Shown here in pieces: positions 1-5,719 of a DNA stretch of 12,211 bases; positions within the stretch are counted from its first letter, which is position 1, and each line of letters opens with the position of its first letter. The stretch is from Burkholderiaceae bacterium. Its GTDB lineage: Bacteria; Pseudomonadota; Gammaproteobacteria; Burkholderiales; Burkholderiaceae. The notes beneath the pieces were generated by a model that saw only the letters and a program-made list of their open reading frames with translations, did no database searches and was not told the DNA's origin. The translations under genes were made by a program, and so were the position numbers. The stretch covers positions 1 through 12,211 of the forward strand of contig JAKONS010000234.1 of NCBI GenBank assembly GCA_022701845.1, read 5' to 3'.

Positions 1-306
1 CCTCGCCATTGGGCGGCAGCGGCCGCTGAAACTGGAGGACATGCCGTGCCCTGCGCGCTGGACGCGGACGTACGGACAATGGCCGACGTCCAAGGGCAGG
101 ACAAGTCGTGGCGGGTGCGGACGGGCAGGGTGCTGCTGTGCTTCGCCAGACCGCAGATCGGGTTCTTCCACGCGAACGCCGGACATCACGAAGTCCGTAT
201 GGCGGCCTTTTGGGGTCTCTACGGCGTCGCCATTTTCGACAGCACGCCGATCTACGAGGAGAACATCGCCGCGATCTCCGAGCTGATCGACGTTGTGCCG
301 CAGTAG
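1..306 (+). CDS. C-terminal part of an unrecognised protein (5' end outside window)
   Basis: The frame beginning at base 1 is open from the window edge to a TAG at 304-306, so about 101 codons are visible. A GTG at 46 and an ATG at 79 are possible internal starts, but nothing forces them and no good ribosome binding site precedes them. Third codon positions over the last 70 codons are about 85% G/C, as expected for a real gene in this genome, and the residue mix is protein-like. The tail has a hydrophobic/aromatic stretch (MAAFWGLYGVAIF, about residues 73-85) and ends in ISELIDVVPQ. I do not recognise the family. It could be the end of an intact gene starting upstream or a fragment left by the rearrangement that also removed most of the adjacent iclR gene. 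The frame choice is fairly secure; the function is unknown. Confidence 0.45.
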   Translation, partial: PRHWAAAAAETGGHAVPCALDADVRTMADVQGQDKSWRVRTGRVLLCFARPQIGFFHANAGHHEVRMAAFWGLYGVAIFDSTPIYEENIAAISELIDVVPQ

Positions 307-332
307 ATAGTGCATCGAACTCATAGTACATC
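307..332. repeat. Imperfect 10-bp direct repeat at gene-fragment junction
   Basis: ATAGTGCATC (307-316) and ATAGTACATC (323-332) differ at one base and are separated by six bases, giving a 16-bp period. The pair lies exactly between the stop codon of the upstream open frame and the point where IclR-like similarity begins. The stretch is clearly more AT-rich than its surroundings. It may be a recombination scar or a chance repeat; no insertion sequence is visible. Confidence 0.4.
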
Positions 333-487
333 AGTGCCCGATCGCCGCGCCGATCGTGGACGCGGCCGGTGCGCCGATCGGGGCGATCAACATCGCGGTC
401 AGCAAGCCCCGCTGGCAGGGGCTGGCCGACGAGCGCAGGTTCGGCGACCTGGTAGTGGCGGCCGCCGCGGCCATCTCGGGCCGCTAA
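332..487 (+). pseudogene. IclR-family transcriptional regulator, C-terminal remnant
   Basis: Frame 2 from 332 to the TAA at 485-487 encodes 51 residues that read like the end of an IclR effector-binding domain: QCPIAAPIVDAAGAPIGAINIAVS, then a linker, then a terminal helix rich in Ala ending AAAAAISGR. The IAAPI.D..G..IGA.N motif is the hallmark of the last strands of that domain. A full IclR protein is about 250-280 residues with an N-terminal winged helix; none of that is present. Upstream in this frame a TAG lies at 308-310, and the preceding DNA codes for something else in another frame. I therefore call it a 5'-truncated gene. IclR proteins often control adjacent catabolic genes, so it may once have regulated the convergent opine-dehydrogenase/crotonase pair; that is inference. 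Confidence 0.7.
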
Positions 488-521
488 CGGATGCGGCTCC
501 GGCTCCGGCGGCGCACGGGCA

Positions 522-1589
522 TCAGAACCCCTCGGTGGCGAGCCTTTTCAATTCCTCGAACGACAGCGCGTCGAGATCCAGCGCCGGGAGAATGTCGTTG
601 TCCTGCGTGAAATCGCGCGCATAGGCCGCCGAGAAGATCGCGATGCCGGCTTCGTGCAGCGGCGCCGGCACACCCACCAGGCGCCCGAGCCATGCGGTGG
701 GCACCAGGCCAAAGGGAACGTCCTCCAGCACGTAACGCGACTGCGCGGTGCTCGGACCCCGGCCCGCATGGCCGTTGCGGAACATCTGCTGGTTCATCTC
801 CGAGATGCTGGCCTGCGGCACGTGGAACGACGAGGAAAAATGCGCTTTCACGGTTTTCACCTGCACGCCCAGCGCATCGGCGATCGCCAGCCGCTCCAGG
901 TCGAGCGCCTCGATCAGGTTGCCGACGGCCGGTGTCACGTTCTGCGTCTGGCTCCAGGTTTCGCCGTGCTCCATCCGGGTCAGGTTCAACAGCGCGATGG
1001 CCAGATGGTTCTGCGGATTCACATTGCTGAGCGCGATCGCCAGCAGGCCGTCGCGCAGCACGAAGCGGTCGCCGAACAGGCCGGTGCACAGCCGGTGCGC
1101 GGCATCGGCCGCCGAGGCCGGCACCGCCGACATGTCGACCTGCTCGCGCACGGTGTTGACCTTCACCCCCGATTCAATGCGCGACCCGGTGGTGAGCGTG
1201 GTGCCCCAGACGACGATCGGCACCCGCACGCCGCGCGCGGCCAGCAGCTTCGACAGATGCAGTGCGCCGAAGGAGCTGTGCGAGCTGAAGACGACCGGCT
1301 GGCCCTCGCGCAGATGCGGCGCCACCGCGTCGAGCGTGACCTTGTGGCAGAAGCCGGGCAGGCAGAGAAGCACCGCGTCGGATTCGTCGACCGCCTGCCG
1401 GCAGGTGGCGGCGACCGCCGGGACGAAGCTGAAGTCGATCGCGCCCCGGGCCACCAGCGGCTGGCCGGTCGCGAAGGCCGCGGTGCCCTTGCCGGAAGGC
1501 GACCACAGAAGGGGAGTGTGGCCGGCACGCGCCAGAAACGCGGCGGTGCCGAGCCCTACGCCGCCGGTGCCGAGAATGCTGATCTTCAT
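522..1589 (-). CDS. NAD/NADP octopine/nopaline (opine) dehydrogenase family protein
   Basis: This 355-residue protein begins with a Rossmann nucleotide-binding motif, MKISILGTGGVGLGTAAFL (Gly7, 9, 10 and 12). The C-terminal half carries octopine-dehydrogenase helical-domain signatures: SNVNPQNHLAIALLN (about 188-202), MEHGETW, and SRYVLEDVPFGLVP (about 284-297). The family reductively condenses an amino acid with a 2-oxo acid, or oxidises opines in the reverse direction; the substrate here cannot be read from sequence. I chose the ATG at 1589 because the Rossmann fold starts directly there. A longer form from 1628 would add 13 residues (MPLPDRAAIARDP) lacking family character. No strong Shine-Dalgarno is seen, only a weak GGGA before the start. 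It lies 164 bp downstream of the crotonase on the same strand and may be co-transcribed. It converges on the iclR remnant, 34 bp away. Confidence 0.82.
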   Translation of the reverse strand: MKISILGTGGVGLGTAAFLARAGHTPLLWSPSGKGTAAFATGQPLVARGAIDFSFVPAVAATCRQAVDESDAVLLCLPGFCHKVTLDAVAPHLREGQPVVFSSHSSFGALHLSKLLAARGVRVPIVVWGTTLTTGSRIESGVKVNTVREQVDMSAVPASAADAAHRLCTGLFGDRFVLRDGLLAIALSNVNPQNHLAIALLNLTRMEHGETWSQTQNVTPAVGNLIEALDLERLAIADALGVQVKTVKAHFSSSFHVPQASISEMNQQMFRNGHAGRGPSTAQSRYVLEDVPFGLVPTAWLGRLVGVPAPLHEAGIAIFSAAYARDFTQDNDILPALDLDALSFEELKRLATEGF

Positions 1590-1605
1590 AGGGTCCCGGG
1601 CGATG

Positions 1606-1626
1606 GCCGCTCGATCCGGGAGCGGC
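1606..1626 (-). other. Perfect 7-bp inverted repeat in opine-dehydrogenase leader
   Basis: GCCGCTC (1606-1612) and GAGCGGC (1620-1626) are perfect complements around a 7-base loop. The hairpin ends 16 bases before the ATG at 1589. It could affect translation of the opine dehydrogenase. No T-tract follows, so it is not a terminator. In DNA this GC-rich, chance occurrence is possible. Confidence 0.3.
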
Positions 1627-1691
1627 AACGAAATCGATAGAGGGGCGGCCGATGCGGCTGCGAACCCCGGCCCGGATTATCGGTTCGTCGA

Positions 1692-1720
1692 CCACGATCG
1701 CGGCAGAAGGCGAATCGTGG
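1692..1720 (-). other. Inverted repeat downstream of crotonase gene
   Basis: CCACGAT (1692-1698) and ATCGTGG (1714-1720) are perfect 7-bp arms around a 15-base loop. On the minus-strand transcript the hairpin begins about 33 bases after the crotonase stop and lies in the 164-bp spacer before the opine-dehydrogenase gene. No U-tract follows, so it is more likely an mRNA-stability or operator-like element than an intrinsic terminator. Its function is unproven. Confidence 0.3.
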
Positions 1721-1753
1721 AGCGGCGCGGCTCACCCGCGCCCTCGTCGCGCA

Positions 1754-2551
1754 TCAGTTCACGCTCTTGAGCTTCACCTTGTTGCCGCGCTTGCGGTAGA
1801 ACTCTTCCATCATTCGCGCCGGCTCGCCGGTGGCGTACGACAGCGCCTGGATGCGGATGCCGGACTCGATCGCGTCCTTGAAACCGGGCTCGGTCATCTC
1901 GCGGAAGCGCTGCTTGTCGAGGCGCATCGCGACCGGTGGCTTGGCGGCCAGTTCCAGGCCGATCTCGCGGGCCTTGGCCATCACCTGGTCGGCCGGCACC
2001 ACATGGTGCAGCAGGCCGATCTGCAGCAGCTCGTCGGCCTTCATCATCCGGCCGGTGAGGGTCAGCTCGATGGTGCGCGACATGCCGATCATGGTGCTCA
2101 TGATCCAGGGGCCGGTGACGCTGGCGATGCCGGAATTGATTTCCGGCTGGCCCATGGTCACGCCGGGGTGGCCGACGCGGATGTCGCCCAGCAGCGCCAC
2201 CTGGAAGGCGGAACCGCCGGCCAGGCCGTTCAACGCCATGATCAGCGGCTTGCTCAGGCCGCGGATGGTGCCGTAGTAGGTTTCCCATTCGCGCATCCAT
2301 TCCGCCGAGCGCGCCACGTCGAAGCCGTGGGCCTCTTCCAGGTCCTGGCCCGAGCAGAAGGCGCGTTCGCCGGTGCCGGTCAGGATGATCGCGCCGATGC
2401 CTTCGTCGGCATCGAAGGTCTTCAGCGCATGCACGATGGCGCTGCGCATCTCGGTGTTCCAGGCGTTGAGCTTGGCCGGGCGGTCCAGGCGGATCACGCC
2501 GACGCGGTCGGACTGCTCGACGATGACGAATTCGGATTGCTGGGCGGACAT
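1754..2551 (-). CDS. Enoyl-CoA hydratase/isomerase (crotonase) family protein
   Basis: The 265-residue protein has the full crotonase layout and usual family length. The first oxyanion-hole segment is AFCSGQDLEE (about 65-74). The second is NGLAGGSAFQVALLGDIRVG (108-127). GQPEINSGI (135-143) carries Glu137, equivalent to Glu164 of rat mitochondrial enoyl-CoA hydratase. The position of rat Glu144 is Gln117 here and that of Gly141 is Ser114, so it need not be a classical hydratase; isomerase, hydrolase or other CoA-ester chemistry are alternatives. The start at 2551 has a good Shine-Dalgarno (AAGGAA on the minus strand at 2559-2564, 7-base spacing). The open frame continues to 2647, but the extra 32 residues lack family character and would run through the predicted promoter. 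It diverges from the CocE-type hydrolase and precedes the opine dehydrogenase. Confidence 0.88.
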   Translation of the reverse strand: MSAQQSEFVIVEQSDRVGVIRLDRPAKLNAWNTEMRSAIVHALKTFDADEGIGAIILTGTGERAFCSGQDLEEAHGFDVARSAEWMREWETYYGTIRGLSKPLIMALNGLAGGSAFQVALLGDIRVGHPGVTMGQPEINSGIASVTGPWIMSTMIGMSRTIELTLTGRMMKADELLQIGLLHHVVPADQVMAKAREIGLELAAKPPVAMRLDKQRFREMTEPGFKDAIESGIRIQALSYATGEPARMMEEFYRKRGNKVKLKSVN

Positions 2552-2570
2552 GGGTCGATTCCTTTTATTG

Positions 2571-2595
2571 CAATGAGATAAATTATCTTTCATTG
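2571..2595. promoter_or_regulatory. AT-rich nested dyad, probable operator of the crotonase promoter
   Basis: CAATGA (2571-2576) pairs with TCATTG (2590-2595). Nested inside, GATAA (2577-2581) pairs with TTATC (2583-2587) around one base, with its centre one base off the outer pair. The 25-bp element lies 20-44 bp upstream of the crotonase ATG and covers the predicted -10 box and transcription start. This is the usual site for a repressor. The cognate regulator is not identifiable; the truncated iclR gene nearby is one candidate origin. Confidence 0.5.
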
Positions 2596-2609
2596 AAATA
2601 TATAGGCAA
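2582..2609 (-). promoter_or_regulatory. Predicted sigma70 promoter of crotonase gene
   Basis: Read on the minus strand, TTGCCT (complement of 2604-2609) and GATAAT (complement of 2582-2587, 5 of 6 bases matching TATAAT) are separated by 16 bases. Transcription would start near 2575, giving a leader of about 24 bases that contains the AAGGAA ribosome binding site. The -10 box lies inside the dyad at 2571-2595. Confidence 0.45.
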
Positions 2610-2620
2610 GACCGGTGCTT

Positions 2621-2635
2621 GGCAACCGGGTTGCC
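2621..2635. other. GGCAAC/GTTGCC inverted repeat in divergent intergenic region
   Basis: GGCAAC (2621-2626) and GTTGCC (2630-2635) are perfect arms around the loop CGG. The element lies between the predicted crotonase promoter and the predicted hydrolase promoter. It could be an operator half of this divergent control region; no regulator can be assigned from sequence. Confidence 0.3.
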
Positions 2636-2679
2636 CTCCGGGCGCATGCCGCAGGCCTATGGCCCATACGAATTTCGGA

Positions 2680-2709
2680 TTGGCGGCGGAGCACCCCGGT
2701 CGATAGCAT
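2680..2709 (+). promoter_or_regulatory. Possible sigma70 promoter of CocE-type hydrolase
   Basis: TTGGCG (2680-2685) and TAGCAT (2704-2709) are separated by 18 bases; each matches the consensus at 4 of 6 positions. The start would be near 2716, about 25 bases before the ATG at 2741. It is a weak call made by eye in a divergent region where a rightward promoter is expected. Confidence 0.3.
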
Positions 2710-2740
2710 TTTTCGACACCCACCACCCTCCTCCGCCTCC

Positions 2741-4576
2741 ATGTCCGACCACGATTCCAACGGCAATGCCTGGGTGCGCACGCCCGGCGCCTACGCGGCC
2801 CAGCGCGCCAGAACCCACGGCCCCGCGCACGGCGCGCAGTCGGTCTATGTCGAGATGGCCGATGGCTGCCGGCTCGCCGTCGACACCTTCCTGCCCACCG
2901 GGCCGGGCGCCGCACCGCACGCCGGCGCCACCTATCCGACGGTGGTCATCTTCACCCCCTACTGCCGCCGCTTCGCCACCAGCGCGCCCGGCGCCGAGCC
3001 CTCGCCCAACACCGCCAAGTACCGCGATTTCTTCGTGCCCTACGGCTATGCGGTGGTGGTGGTCGACATGCGCGGCACCGGCGCCAGCTTCGGCCGGCGC
3101 ATCGCGCTGCGCTCGCCGCTGGAGCGGCAGGACTGCGCGGGCATCGCCGACTGGGTGGTGCGCCAGCCCTGGTCGAACGGCGTGATCGGCTCCACCGGCA
3201 TTTCCTACCTGGGTGCGGCCGCCTGCTTCCTGGCCAGCACCGGCCACCCGGCGGTGAAGGCGATCGCGCCGCTGTTCGGCGTGTCCGACAGCTACAGCGA
3301 GCAGCTGTTTCCCGGCGGCATGCTGTCGCGCATCTGGAGCCGCGACTACGACGAACTGATGACCGCGCTCGACCAGAACGACCGCGAGCAGATCGCCCGC
3401 TTTCCGTACTTCAACGACGAGCGCCTGCAGGGCCCGCAGCCGGTGGATGCCGACACCGACGGCACCCTGCTGCGCGCGGCGATGGCCGAGCACCGCGACA
3501 ACCTGCGGCTGCACGACCTGATGCCGGAATGGCAGTTCCGCGGCGAAGGCCCGCTGCATGCGCCGGAGATGACCACCGACACCTGCAGCCCGTTCCACTA
3601 CCTGCTGGACGGCATGGCGCCCGGGGTGGCGGTGTATTCGATCTCGGGCTGGTACGACGGCGGCGGCTATGCCAACGGCGCGATCTCGCGCTACCTCACC
3701 CTGGCGGGCCCGGACGACCGGCTGCTGCTGGGCCCCTGGGACCACGGCGCGCGCACCAACATCTCGCCCTGGCGCGACCGGGTGGCGCCCGATTTCCCGG
3801 TGATGGACGAGGTGCTGCGTTTCTTCGACCAGCACCTGATGGGACTCGACACCGGCCTGGCGCATGAGGCGCCGGTGCACTATTTCAGCGTGCATGCCGA
3901 GCAGTGGCGATCGGCGCCCGGCTGGCCGGACGCGCCGCGCACCCGCTGGTTTCCATCGGCGGATTCGACGCTGAAGACCGTGCCGGACGCACAGCGGTCG
4001 ACGCAGGGCTATCAGGTGTCGTTCACTACCGAGACCGGCCGGCTCACCCGCTGGGCGCGACTGGGCGCCTACAACGTCGACAGCTATTACCCGGACTGGG
4101 CCGGCCGCGACGAGGCCCTGCTGAATTTCACCAGCGAGCCGCTGGCAGAAGCCATGGAGATTACCGGCCATATCGAGATGACCCTGAATTTCCGCTGCGA
4201 CCAGCCCGACGCCGCATTATTCGTCTATGCCGCCGAGGTGGAGGCCGACGGCCCTATCCGCTATATCACCGAAGGCATGCTGCGGGCCGGGCACCGCCGG
4301 CTTTCCGAAGCGCCGGCGCATTATCGAACCTGCTGGCCGTACCGCAGTTTCACTCGCGCCGATTTCGCCTTGCTGCCGCCCGGCGAATTGCACACCGCGG
4401 TATTCGCGCTGCTTCCGGTGGCCTGGCGGCTGGCCGCCGGCAGCCGGCTGCGCATATCGATCGGCGGCGCCGACAGCCGGTATTTTCCGCAGGTGCCGCA
4501 TGGCCGGCCGCCCCTGCTGGATTTCGAGTTGGGTGGCGACCGGCCGTGCACCATTTCGATTCCGGTCGGCCGATGA
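2741..4576 (+). CDS. CocE/NonD-family serine hydrolase (X-Pro dipeptidyl-peptidase S15-like)
   Basis: The 611-residue protein has the alpha/beta-hydrolase, cap and C-terminal jelly-roll organisation of bacterial cocaine esterase and related acylases (family S15 plus PepX_C). The expected active-site pieces are visible: oxyanion Tyr74 in TPYCRR, the RGTGAS motif at 111-116, nucleophile Ser155 in GISYLG, Asp306 in GWYDGG and His335 in GPWDHG. The jelly-roll occupies roughly residues 370-608. No signal peptide is seen, so it is probably cytoplasmic. The family cleaves esters, amides or beta-lactam acyl groups; the substrate here is unknown. I chose the ATG at 2741 because the leader from an upstream ATG (2615) encodes non-family residues and overlaps the control region. 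No clear Shine-Dalgarno precedes 2741. The gene diverges from the crotonase, suggesting a shared degradative role. Confidence 0.85.
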   Translation: MSDHDSNGNAWVRTPGAYAAQRARTHGPAHGAQSVYVEMADGCRLAVDTFLPTGPGAAPHAGATYPTVVIFTPYCRRFATSAPGAEPSPNTAKYRDFFVPYGYAVVVVDMRGTGASFGRRIALRSPLERQDCAGIADWVVRQPWSNGVIGSTGISYLGAAACFLASTGHPAVKAIAPLFGVSDSYSEQLFPGGMLSRIWSRDYDELMTALDQNDREQIARFPYFNDERLQGPQPVDADTDGTLLRAAMAEHRDNLRLHDLMPEWQFRGEGPLHAPEMTTDTCSPFHYLLDGMAPGVAVYSISGWYDGGGYANGAISRYLTLAGPDDRLLLGPWDHGARTNISPWRDRVAPDFPVMDEVLRFFDQHLMGLDTGLAHEAPVHYFSVHAEQWRSAPGWPDAPRTRWFPSADSTLKTVPDAQRSTQGYQVSFTTETGRLTRWARLGAYNVDSYYPDWAGRDEALLNFTSEPLAEAMEITGHIEMTLNFRCDQPDAALFVYAAEVEADGPIRYITEGMLRAGHRRLSEAPAHYRTCWPYRSFTRADFALLPPGELHTAVFALLPVAWRLAAGSRLRISIGGADSRYFPQVPHGRPPLLDFELGGDRPCTISIPVGR

Positions 4577-4580
4577 ATCC

Positions 4581-4610
4581 GCATCGCGGTGCATCGCGGT
4601 GCATCGTGAT
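4581..4610. repeat. 10-bp tandem repeat GCATCGCGGT, two exact and one diverged copy
   Basis: GCATCGCGGT occurs exactly twice in tandem (4581-4590 and 4591-4600) and is followed in phase by GCATCGTGAT (4601-4610). GCATCG recurs at 4624-4629. The 10-bp period is about one helical turn. The block starts 4 bases after the hydrolase stop codon and lies about 110-135 bp upstream of the tctC-like gene, so it could serve either gene. Confidence 0.6.
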
Positions 4611-4618
4611 GCACCGCG
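4595..4618. other. Perfect 11-bp-arm hairpin between hydrolase and Bug-protein genes
   Basis: CGCGGTGCATC (4595-4605) and GATGCACCGCG (4608-4618) are perfect complements with only GT between them. A second smaller dyad follows, CATCGT (4626-4631 region) with ACGATG about 5 bases on. There is no T-run after the large hairpin, so it does not fit an intrinsic terminator. As DNA it could be an extended operator or an intergenic repeat element; as RNA it could protect the hydrolase 3' end. It overlaps the third unit of the tandem repeat. Confidence 0.55.
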
Positions 4619-4659
4619 CCGACGCATCGTCTTTCACGATGACCCATGCGATTGTCGTA

Positions 4660-4689
4660 TTGGACGCGGGAATGACCGGCACCTAGACT
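4660..4689 (+). promoter_or_regulatory. Predicted sigma70 promoter of Bug/TctC gene
   Basis: TTGGAC (4660-4665) and TAGACT (4684-4689) are separated by 18 bases. Transcription would begin near 4696, about 22 bases before the ATG at 4718. An AGGA ribosome binding site (4708-4711) lies 6 bases before the start codon. The repeat and hairpin block ends about 40 bases upstream of the -35 box, a position suited to an activator site. Confidence 0.4.
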
Positions 4690-4717
4690 TTCGGCCATCG
4701 ATCACGCAGGATAATCC

Positions 4718-5692
4718 ATGAAACGCATTACCGCCCTCGCCGCCGTCACGGTTTTCTCGCTGCTTTCCGGCACTGCCTCGGCACAGGCGGGCCATTATCC
4801 CAACCGGCCGGTCCGCCTGATTATTCCGCAGTCGCCCGGCTCCGGCGGCGATATCGTCGGCCGCATGCTCGCCGATTATCTCGGCAAGGATCTGGGACAG
4901 CCGGTGGTGGTCGACAACAAGGCCGGCGCCAACGGCATTCCGGCGGCGCAGTCGCTGGTCAAGGAGAAGCCCGACGGCTACACGGTGATGCTCGGCCTGG
5001 TGTCGCAGATCAGCTTCAACCAGCACCTCTACAAGAACGTCAACTACAACGCCTTCAAGGATTTCACCTTCATCAACCCGGTGGTCGAAACGCCGTACGT
5101 GCTGGTCACCAGCAAGGGCAGCGGCATCGTCGACATGCCCGGCTTCGTCGCCAAGGTGAAAGCCGGCGCCGGCAACTTCAACTACGCCTCGGCCGGTGCC
5201 GGCAACATGACCCACCTGAGCATGGCGCTGCTGCTGAGCAAGCTCGGCCAGAAGGCCACGCACATTCCCTACAAGGGCTCCGGCCCCGCACTGCTGAGCG
5301 TGGTCTCGTCGGAGACCGAGGCGATGGTGAGCGTGGTGGGCGCCGCGCTGCCGCAGATCCGGGCGGGCAGCGTGAACGCGGTGGCCATCCTCGGGCCGGT
5401 GCGCGCGCCGCAGATTCCGCAGGTGCCGACCGCCGCCGAACTGAAGCTCGACGTGCCGACGATTCCCGGCTGGTACGGACTGGTCGGCCCGGCGCAGATG
5501 CCGGCCGAGGTGCGCGATCGCATCGCCGGCGCGGTGCAGCGCTTCCTGGGCGATGCCGCGGTGCAGAAAAGCCTGGCCGACCTGTTCCTGTTCCCGGTGA
5601 AGGGCAACGGCGCTGCGCTGCTGGCCCGGGCGGAGGAGGAAAGCAAGGTCTGGGGCGAATTCATCCGCGCCAACAACATCCAGCCGGAATAG
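4718..5692 (+). CDS. Bug-family (TctC) periplasmic solute-binding protein
   Basis: The 324-residue product is of normal length for the Bug receptor family of tripartite tricarboxylate-type transporters. It opens with a secretion signal: MKR, a hydrophobic core to about residue 19, then TASA|QA, with cleavage near residues 22-24. Family landmarks follow: YPNRPVRLIIPQSPGSGGD (27-45), VVDNKAGANG (about 64-73), and a YASAGAGNMTHLSMALL segment in the middle. Such proteins bind carboxylates or other small organic molecules in the periplasm. Many in Burkholderiales are orphans without adjacent TctA/TctB membrane subunits, as here. The start has a good AGGA site six bases upstream. The gene follows the CocE-type hydrolase after 141 bp and converges on a LysR gene (27-bp gap). 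The ligand cannot be predicted. Confidence 0.93.
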   Translation: MKRITALAAVTVFSLLSGTASAQAGHYPNRPVRLIIPQSPGSGGDIVGRMLADYLGKDLGQPVVVDNKAGANGIPAAQSLVKEKPDGYTVMLGLVSQISFNQHLYKNVNYNAFKDFTFINPVVETPYVLVTSKGSGIVDMPGFVAKVKAGAGNFNYASAGAGNMTHLSMALLLSKLGQKATHIPYKGSGPALLSVVSSETEAMVSVVGAALPQIRAGSVNAVAILGPVRAPQIPQVPTAAELKLDVPTIPGWYGLVGPAQMPAEVRDRIAGAVQRFLGDAAVQKSLADLFLFPVKGNGAALLARAEEESKVWGEFIRANNIQPE

Positions 5693-5693
5693 G

Positions 5694-5706
5694 CGCCCGC
5701 CGGGCG
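5694..5706. terminator. Small GC hairpin between convergent genes
   Basis: CGCCC (5694-5698) and GGGCG (5702-5706) can pair around GCC in the 27-bp gap between the Bug-protein and LysR stop codons. The position suits a shared terminator. The stem is short and no T-tract follows on either strand, so this is a weak call. Confidence 0.25.
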
Positions 5707-5719
5707 TGCGGACGGTGTT

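Noticed and set aside
654..1640. Long plus-strand open frames opposite the opine-dehydrogenase-like gene
   Set aside because: They mirror a protein with a clear Rossmann motif and family signatures, and their products are compositionally biased.
2552..2647. N-terminal extension of the crotonase to 2647
   Set aside because: The 2551 start has a good AAGGAA site and matches the family's length, and the extension runs through the predicted promoter and operator.
2657..4171. 504-codon open frame on the minus strand opposite the CocE-type hydrolase
   Set aside because: It is antisense to a protein with an intact catalytic triad; its product is Arg/Gly/Ala/His-rich and low in family character, the usual mirror artefact of GC-rich codon bias.
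4581..4630. Repeat block as a small CRISPR-like array
   Set aside because: The units are contiguous 10-mers without spacers, and no cas genes are present.
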